Of a stretch of DNA of 34,916 nucleotides, positions 30,254 to 34,916 are shown in pieces. The stretch's first letter is position 1. Each line of letters opens with the position of its first letter. Source of the stretch: Clostridia bacterium (GTDB taxonomy: Bacteria > Bacillota > Clostridia > Christensenellales > Aristaeellaceae); NCBI GenBank assembly GCA_017459565.1, contig JAFUCP010000038.1, positions 1 to 34,916 of the forward strand, written 5' to 3'. Made by a program: the position numbers and the translations under genes. The notes beneath the pieces were generated by a model, which ran no database searches, was not told the DNA's origin, and saw only the letters and a list, made by a program, of their open reading frames with translations.

Positions 30254-30847
30254 TCATTTGCCGTCCGGCAGCGCGTAAATCACGAGGCGCTCCCGGGGAT
30301 TCTTGCCGCTGAACAGGTCGTTGCAGTCGATATCCGCCATGAGGGTACATTCCGGCGCGGCGTCAAGGCATGCCAGATACGCCTCGGACGGATAATAGCA
30401 TATGATTTTAAGAAGCCTCGGCCGCGCGTACCAGCTCTCCACAATCCGGCGCAGCACGCCCGCGAAGATCCTTTCGGAGAAGGGATTGAAGAAGAAAAAC
30501 ACGTTCTCCTCCGAAATCCCATACTGCTCCGCCCGGGCGCACACGAGGCGCACCCTGTCCCCCGTCCCGGAGGCTTTGCGGTTCTGCGCGGCAATGTCGA
30601 TCAGCTTCTGGGCATAATCGATACCCGTCACGCGGCAGAGCGCCGCGTGGGCCATGAAGCAGGCCACGCGCCCCTTGCCGCAGCCGTAGTCCAGCAAATG
30701 GTCCCTCCGGCCCACGCAGCCCGCGTCCACAAGGCGCTCCAACACGGCGTAGGGCGTCGGCTCATAGGGCGAACAGTCCGCGCTGCTCTCGTCCTCGCGC
30801 CCTATGGTTTTGATGTGCAGGCGCTTGTCCCATTCCCGTTCCGTCAT
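30254..30847 (-). CDS. Class I SAM-dependent methyltransferase, unknown substrate
   Basis: The 197-residue protein has a Rossmann-type methyltransferase core: LLDYGCGKGRVACFMAH is motif I (SAM binding, about residues 52-68), VTGIDYAQKLIDIAAQNR motif II with the acidic ribose-binding residue, and ENVFFFFNPF near 117 occupies the motif IV position, where many small-molecule and RNA methyltransferases carry (D/N)PP(Y/F). The N-terminus (SPYEPTPYAVLERL) has the PYEPTPY stretch seen in a Firmicutes family of such proteins. It is soluble, with no signal peptide. It lies 31 bases downstream of the AIG1-like membrane protein gene and likely shares its transcript. The substrate cannot be named. Confidence 0.85.
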   Translation of the reverse strand: MTEREWDKRLHIKTIGREDESSADCSPYEPTPYAVLERLVDAGCVGRRDHLLDYGCGKGRVACFMAHAALCRVTGIDYAQKLIDIAAQNRKASGTGDRVRLVCARAEQYGISEENVFFFFNPFSERIFAGVLRRIVESWYARPRLLKIICYYPSEAYLACLDAAPECTLMADIDCNDLFSGKNPRERLVIYALPDGK

Positions 30848-30878
30848 GGCGCGCCCGCCTTTCGCATAGCAGAGGCGG

Positions 30879-31451
30879 TCATACGCGCCATATGACGAGG
30901 CAGACCGCCAGGGTCATGAGCAGCATCCCTGAAAAGGCGACGGGCCATTTGCCGCCGCGGTTGAAGCCGTAAAAGTCCTCCCAGCGCTTTTCCTCCGGCG
31001 CCAGGACCACCCTGTAGAGGTACATGACCCCGTACAGTGCGACGGGGACCATCCCCAGCAGCGCCGTGCCGAAGGACATGTCCCGCTTCTCCAGAAAGCC
31101 ATAGGACAGGATGGCCAGCAGCGGCCCGATCAGGTGCATATACAGATTTTCGCCGCTGAACAGCATCGCGTAGCCCCCCTGGGTGGGTCCCAGAAAGAAA
31201 ACCACCGTCAGCAGCGTGACCGTGACCGATACCGTTCCCAGATACTTGAAGAGCAGCGCCGTCCCGGAGGCTGAAAACACCATCCCCAGCGCGGCCATCG
31301 CGCAAAACACGTTCGACAGCACTGTGAAGAACCGAAAGGCCTTCAGACCCCTTTTCACGTCCCAGACGCCGTCCCGCCGAAAGCCGAGGACGATCAAAAA
31401 AAGGGTCGTTAAAAAGATCGCCGCGTTGATCAGGATTGACACCGTCCGCAT
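30879..31451 (-). CDS. AIG1/FAR-17a-like (Pr6Pr) six-helix membrane protein
   Basis: The 190-residue protein has about six hydrophobic helices: ILINAAIFLTTLFLIVLGF, FFTVLSNVFCAMAALGMVF, SVTVTLLTVVFFL, MHLIGPLLAILSYGFL, ALLGMVPVALYGVMYLY and VAFSGMLLMTLAVCLVIW. FRFFTVLSNVF and LYMHLIGPLLAI resemble the FRYYTNLSN and HxxxP signatures of the bacterial Pr6Pr/AIG1-like family. Eukaryotic relatives are threonine/serine lipid hydrolases; for the bacterial proteins no function is established. It lies between tex and the methyltransferase gene on the same strand, with short gaps of 77 and 31 bases. Confidence 0.72.
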   Translation of the reverse strand: MRTVSILINAAIFLTTLFLIVLGFRRDGVWDVKRGLKAFRFFTVLSNVFCAMAALGMVFSASGTALLFKYLGTVSVTVTLLTVVFFLGPTQGGYAMLFSGENLYMHLIGPLLAILSYGFLEKRDMSFGTALLGMVPVALYGVMYLYRVVLAPEEKRWEDFYGFNRGGKWPVAFSGMLLMTLAVCLVIWRV

Positions 31452-31528
31452 GGTTCGCCTTCACCCTTTCCTTGCATTTTTCACATGATATCCGAGGCGG
31501 AGAAAAGCCCGCAGCCGCGCGATAAAAG

Positions 31529-33679
31529 CTATGCCTTTTCACGCACCATGGTCAAGGCGATGCGCTTTTTCCTTTCGTCCACGTCCACCACCCAAACCTT
31601 TACTACATCCCCCACCTTCACGACCTCCGACGGGTGGCCGATGAACCGCTCCGCCATGCGGGAAATATGCACCAGCCCGTCCTGATGCACGCCGATATCC
31701 ACGAACGCGCCAAAATCAATGACGTTCCGAACGGTGCCCGTCAGCTCCATGCCCGGCTTCAGGTCGGAGATATCCAGCACATCCGTGCGCAGCACGGGCT
31801 TTGGCAAATTGTCCCGGGGGTCGCGGCCGGGCTTTTGCAGCTCGCCAAGTACATCCTTCAGCGTGGGAACGCCGATGCCCGCCGCCTCGGAGAGCCGTTC
31901 AAGCCCATACGCCTCCGCCCGGCGAGCGATATCCGGGATGCCGCCCTTTTTCAGCTCGCCCACCTCCAGGCCGAGGCACTCAAGCACCCGCCTGGCGGCA
32001 TCGTAGCTCTCCGGATGAACCGCCGTAGCGTCCAGCGGATTCCTGCTTTGACGGACCCTCAAAAAGCCAGCGCTCTGTTCAAAGGCCCTGGGGCCCAGCT
32101 TCGGCACCTTTTTCAGCGCCGCGCGGGAGGGAATACCGTTTTCCTCCCGGTAAGCCACGATGTTCCTGGCCAGCGCCGGCCCGATGCCCGCCACATGGGA
32201 CAGCAGCTGCGCCGACGCCGTGGAAACCTCCACGCCCACCTGGTTGACGCACTGCTCCACCACGCCGTCCAGCGCAGCGGTCAGCTCGTTCTGTTTCAGA
32301 TCGTGCTGATACTGCCCCACGCCGATGGCTTTGGGATCAATCTTTACCAGCTCCGCCAGCGGGTCCTGCATCCTGCGGGCGATGGAGACGGCGCTTCGCT
32401 GCGTCACATCGAAGTCGGGAAACTCCTCCGCGGCCAGCGGGCTGGCGGAATACACGGACGCGCCTGCTTCGCTGACGATCATATAGGCCACGCCGGGCAG
32501 TTCCGGCAGCATGGAGGCGATGAACCGCTCGCTCTCCCGGCTGGCGGTGCCGTTGCCGATGGCAATGGCCGTGACGCCGTATTTTTTCACGAAGCCGCGT
32601 ATCAGCCGCGCAGCCTCCGCCTTGCCGCGCTCGTTCCCCGGCAGCGTGAAATGGCCCACGCCGGTATCCAGCACCATGCCGTTTTCGTCCACCACCGCCA
32701 GCTTGCAGCCCGTGCGGAAGCCAGGATCGACGCCCAGGGTCACCTTTCCCCGGATGGGCGGCTGCATCAGCAGCTGGTGCAGGTTTTCCGAAAAGACGCC
32801 GATGGCCGAGGCGTTGGCGCGATCCGTCAGCATGGCGCGAATCTCCCGTTCCAGGGACGGGAACAGCAGCCGTGCCCAGGCGTCGTCGCAGGCCTCCGCC
32901 ACCTGTCGGGACGCGGGCGACGCGCCCTTCACAAACGCCCGGCGCACGGCATCCAGTGCCCTGTCCTCCGGCGCCTCCACCGAGACCTTGAGAAAGCCCT
33001 CCCGCTCGCCCCGGTTGATGGCCAGCACCCGGTGGGCCGCGACGCTGTACACGTTCTCCCGGAAGTCATAGTAATTGGCATACACGCTGTCCGCGTCCCC
33101 AGCGGCCCTGGACACCAGGACGCCCTGGCGCGTCAGCAGCTCCCGCAGGCGCTTGCGCAGCGCGGCGTCGTCGCTCACCTGCTCCGCGATGATGTCCCGC
33201 GCCCCCGCCAGGGCGCTTTCGGCGTCCGGCACCTGCTTCTCGGGATCCACAAACGCCTGTGCCTTCTCCAGGGGATCGCCCTTCGCCGGCTGGACGAGCA
33301 GCCACGCCGCCAGTCCCTCAAGGCCCCGCTTCCTGGCCACAGTGGCCCGCGTGCGGCGCTTGGGACGGAAGGGGCGGTAGATATCCTCCAACTCAGAGAG
33401 CGTCGTCGCGGCCCGCAGCTGGGTGCGGAGCGCTTCCGTCAAAACGCCCTGCCCGGAAAGCGCGCTCTCGATCTCCATACGGCGCTTTTCAAGGCCGCGC
33501 AGGTATTCCAGCCGTTCGGCCAGCGCCCGGAGCAGCTGATCGTTCAGGGAGCCTGTGGCCTCCTTGCGGTATCGGGCGATAAAGGGAATGGTGTTTCCCG
33601 CGTCCAGCAGCTCGATCACCGCCCGGACCTGCTCCTGGCGCAGCGAAAATTCAGCCGCGAGGATACTGACAAAATCCAT
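31529..33679 (-). CDS. tex: Tex-family transcription accessory protein with S1 domain
   Basis: The 716-residue protein has the complete Tex order. First comes the helical N-terminal region (LLDAGNTIPFIARYRKEATG, then LEDIYRPFRPKRRTRATVAR). The YqgF/RNase H-like domain is near residues 315-440 (LGVDPGFRTGCKLAVVDENG, IAIGNGTASRESERF). Helix-hairpin-helix motifs follow near 490-560 (HVAGIGPALARNIVAYREEN), and a C-terminal S1 RNA-binding domain runs from about 640 (GMELTGTVRNVIDFGAFVDIG). Tex is a conserved nucleic-acid-binding factor of the cytoplasm. The start MDFVSILAAEF is that of the family. The XpaC-like gene ends 50 bases upstream on the same strand. The best-supported protein call in this window. 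Confidence 0.98.
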   Translation of the reverse strand: MDFVSILAAEFSLRQEQVRAVIELLDAGNTIPFIARYRKEATGSLNDQLLRALAERLEYLRGLEKRRMEIESALSGQGVLTEALRTQLRAATTLSELEDIYRPFRPKRRTRATVARKRGLEGLAAWLLVQPAKGDPLEKAQAFVDPEKQVPDAESALAGARDIIAEQVSDDAALRKRLRELLTRQGVLVSRAAGDADSVYANYYDFRENVYSVAAHRVLAINRGEREGFLKVSVEAPEDRALDAVRRAFVKGASPASRQVAEACDDAWARLLFPSLEREIRAMLTDRANASAIGVFSENLHQLLMQPPIRGKVTLGVDPGFRTGCKLAVVDENGMVLDTGVGHFTLPGNERGKAEAARLIRGFVKKYGVTAIAIGNGTASRESERFIASMLPELPGVAYMIVSEAGASVYSASPLAAEEFPDFDVTQRSAVSIARRMQDPLAELVKIDPKAIGVGQYQHDLKQNELTAALDGVVEQCVNQVGVEVSTASAQLLSHVAGIGPALARNIVAYREENGIPSRAALKKVPKLGPRAFEQSAGFLRVRQSRNPLDATAVHPESYDAARRVLECLGLEVGELKKGGIPDIARRAEAYGLERLSEAAGIGVPTLKDVLGELQKPGRDPRDNLPKPVLRTDVLDISDLKPGMELTGTVRNVIDFGAFVDIGVHQDGLVHISRMAERFIGHPSEVVKVGDVVKVWVVDVDERKKRIALTMVREKA

Positions 33680-33729
33680 ATGTGCCGATTCCTTTCAAAC
33701 AAGCGTCATCTCATGTACAGGCGGGATCG

Positions 33730-34590
33730 CTACCGCCCGGCGGTCATGCCTTCCCCGGGCCGGGTGAGTCCATCCGCGGCCAACATCGTCTCCAGTACGC
33801 GGATATCGGTCTCCACATCAAGCGCCTCCGACCTGAAAAGCCGGTCCTGCTGGCCCTCCGCCGCCGCGGCCAGCTTGTCCAGCACCGCCTCGATGCTGCG
33901 GCGCGATGCCAGTATGTTTTCGCCCTGAAAGCTCTGCTTTTCCATCAAGCGATAGCTCTCAAGCAGCTTCATAGTGGTGGGAAGATAATAGCTCATGAAC
34001 CGGCGCGCTTCCTCGGCGCGCTCGGGCCGCGCCTCGAGGGTGCTGAGGATGCCCGCCGTCGCCCTTTCGATGCGCTCGATGCGCGCGGAGACCGGCGCGT
34101 CGTCGATCTCGTCATTCAACCTGCGGATTTGGGCGATGACATCGCCCGGCTCAGCCTCCGGCCCGGGTGCGGCTTCGGTTTCAACCGCCGCCTCCGCGCC
34201 ATCCAGCAGCAGGTTCAGGCCGTCGGATTCGATCCGCTGGAGCAGGCCAAGCCGCTTCAGGTCCTCGATTTTCGCGGCGCTGTTTTTGATGTCCAGCACA
34301 GCGTCGATCTCATGCAGGCCAATGGCCTTCCTTCCGCAGCCCGCCAGCTTGTTCGCAATGCGCCGCGCCAGGCTCCGCCGACGCCACCGCCTCAGCACGG
34401 CCAGCAGCGGCCACAGCATGAGCCCCGTAACCGCGATGTGGGCAAGGAGCCAGATGGCCGGGTCCTCGTCGGCGGGAGAGTCCTCGATCCAAACCTCCAC
34501 CGAAATGGCGCTCATGATCACGGACAGAATACCTACAGGCACCTCCCAGCCGCGCTTTTTCGCCGCCGCCTCGGTCAGATAGCGATTCAC
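33730..34590 (-). CDS. XpaC-like (5-bromo-4-chloroindolyl phosphate hydrolysis family) membrane protein
   Basis: From the chosen start the protein is 286 residues. It has two N-terminal hydrophobic helices (VPVGILSVIMSAISVEVWI and IWLLAHIAVTGLMLWPLL) followed by a long charged helical cytoplasmic part with coiled-coil character. That part contains VSARIERIERATAGILSTLE and RRFMSYYLPTTMKLLESYRLM, which are the hallmark of the XpaC family in Firmicutes. The name comes from a cloning screen; the true function is unknown, and relatives often sit with TelA-type toxic-anion resistance genes, absent here. The open frame starts at 34692, but that part covers the promoter. GGGAGGGG upstream of a GTG at 34590 fits a GTG start with a 5-base spacer, so that start is used. 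Confidence 0.8.
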   Translation of the reverse strand: MNRYLTEAAAKKRGWEVPVGILSVIMSAISVEVWIEDSPADEDPAIWLLAHIAVTGLMLWPLLAVLRRWRRRSLARRIANKLAGCGRKAIGLHEIDAVLDIKNSAAKIEDLKRLGLLQRIESDGLNLLLDGAEAAVETEAAPGPEAEPGDVIAQIRRLNDEIDDAPVSARIERIERATAGILSTLEARPERAEEARRFMSYYLPTTMKLLESYRLMEKQSFQGENILASRRSIEAVLDKLAAAAEGQQDRLFRSEALDVETDIRVLETMLAADGLTRPGEGMTAGR

Positions 34591-34660
34591 TTGAACCCCT
34601 CCCTGCTGCTTCCAACATAGCGTCGCATTGTTCCAGGCAATCCCACAATCCTCCAAAACC

Positions 34661-34689
34661 ATTATAGCGCATCCGCCGGGCGGCGTCAA
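34661..34689 (-). promoter_or_regulatory. Promoter of the XpaC-like gene
   Basis: On the minus strand TTGACG (34684-34689) and a perfect TATAAT (34661-34666) are separated by 17 bases, about 70 bases upstream of the GTG start. It shows that the longer open frame to 34692 cannot be the real start. Tex may share this transcript. Confidence 0.8.
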
Positions 34690-34776
34690 CAAACCCGTTT
34701 TCGCTTAATCATTGTCGGCGCCATCCTGCGAATATCTCCGACCCGGTAAACGTTTCGCTTTCCCAATCATGTACAA

Positions 34777-34916
34777 ATAGGGTAGAGAGGGGTTTAGGCC
34801 CCTCCCTCCCATTGCACCGTACGTACGGGTCCGTATACGGCGCTACATCGTGGTATGGATTCAGGCATTACTGCCTGTTGCTTCGCAGACTGCTTGCAAA
34901 GTTCAACCGTTTTACA
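34777..34916 (-). mobile_element. 3' end of a group II intron (domains V and VI), cut by the window edge
   Basis: Read on the minus strand, 34843-34814 folds as an intron domain V: an 8-bp lower stem starting GCGCCGTA, a two-base CG bulge in the 3' strand, a 4-bp upper stem and a four-base loop. A CGC catalytic triad is present, as in class IIC introns. From 34810 to 34780 a GGGAGGGAGGGG/CCCCTCTCTACCC stem fits domain VI, and the intron would end at about 34777-34779 (CCCTAT). An open frame enters from the right edge and stops at 34868-34870 (ending SSLRSNRQ); it may be the tail of the intron-encoded reverse transcriptase, but too little is visible to say. The upper stem is about two pairs shorter than usual, so a decayed copy is possible. 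Confidence 0.78.

Noticed and set aside
31634-33928. A 764-codon open frame on the plus strand
   Set aside because: Antisense shadow of tex, the most certain gene in the window.
1-34916. CRISPR array, prophage, toxin-antitoxin or defence genes
   Set aside because: No regularly spaced repeats and no proteins of these types were found on either strand.

Overview
The window looks like a GC-rich chromosome segment of an anaerobic, gut- or rumen-type Clostridia (Firmicutes) bacterium. The signs are consensus sigma-A promoters, strong GGAGG ribosome sites, CUT1 sugar transporters with LplB/LplC-type permeases and no local ATPase, a YprB-like nuclease, an XpaC-like protein, Tex, and a tRNA gene that encodes its own CCA end. 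Lineage below class is not resolved by the sequence alone. About 26 kb of the window is a locus for using pectin, most likely rhamnogalacturonan I (RG-I). The last 9 kb is housekeeping.

Layout. 1-125: tail of an unknown gene. 290-2422 (-): GH106-like glycosidase. 2586-5700 (+): GH105 unsaturated rhamnogalacturonyl hydrolase and a compact GH115-like glucuronidase, transcribed divergently from the GH106-like gene. 5786-10102 (-): first sugar ABC transporter (two permeases and a solute-binding protein) followed by a GDSL/SGNH acetylesterase. 10260-13513 (-): second GH105 and a GH112 phosphorylase, probably D-galactosyl-1,4-L-rhamnose phosphorylase. 13729-14700 (+): AraC-type regulator, divergent from that pair. 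14760-17420 (-): GH2 exo-glycosidase. 17609-18988 (+): MATE exporter. 19196-26080 (+): seven-gene operon with a second transporter, a polysaccharide deacetylase-like protein, a PL22-like oligogalacturonate lyase and two further SGNH esterases. 26098-29462 (-): a second MATE protein, a TPR protein and a YprB-like exonuclease. 29568-30032 (+): Bcp peroxiredoxin. 30087-34590 (-): tRNA-Val(GAC), methyltransferase, AIG1-like membrane protein, Tex and an XpaC-like protein. 34777-34916 (-): the 3' end of a group II intron cut by the window edge.

How the genes fit together (inference). None of the enzymes has a visible signal peptide, and only the two solute-binding proteins are exported. Oligosaccharides released outside the cell by enzymes not in this window would be bound, imported whole and still acetylated, and taken apart in the cytoplasm. 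The SGNH esterases would remove acetyl groups, GH105 the unsaturated uronic acid left by a lyase, GH115, GH2 and GH106-like enzymes side groups, and PL22 unsaturated galacturonate ends. GH112 would split galactosyl-rhamnose by phosphate, saving one ATP equivalent as galactose 1-phosphate. The AraC regulator is the obvious local activator. Two pairs of direct repeats at 22-23 bp spacing, one beside araC and one upstream of the second transporter promoter, are candidate operators.

No CRISPR array, prophage or defence system was seen. The most unusual items are the transporter-binding proteins without a lipidation cysteine, the cytosolic esterase set, the repeat pairs, and a divergent promoter pair whose -35 boxes overlap.
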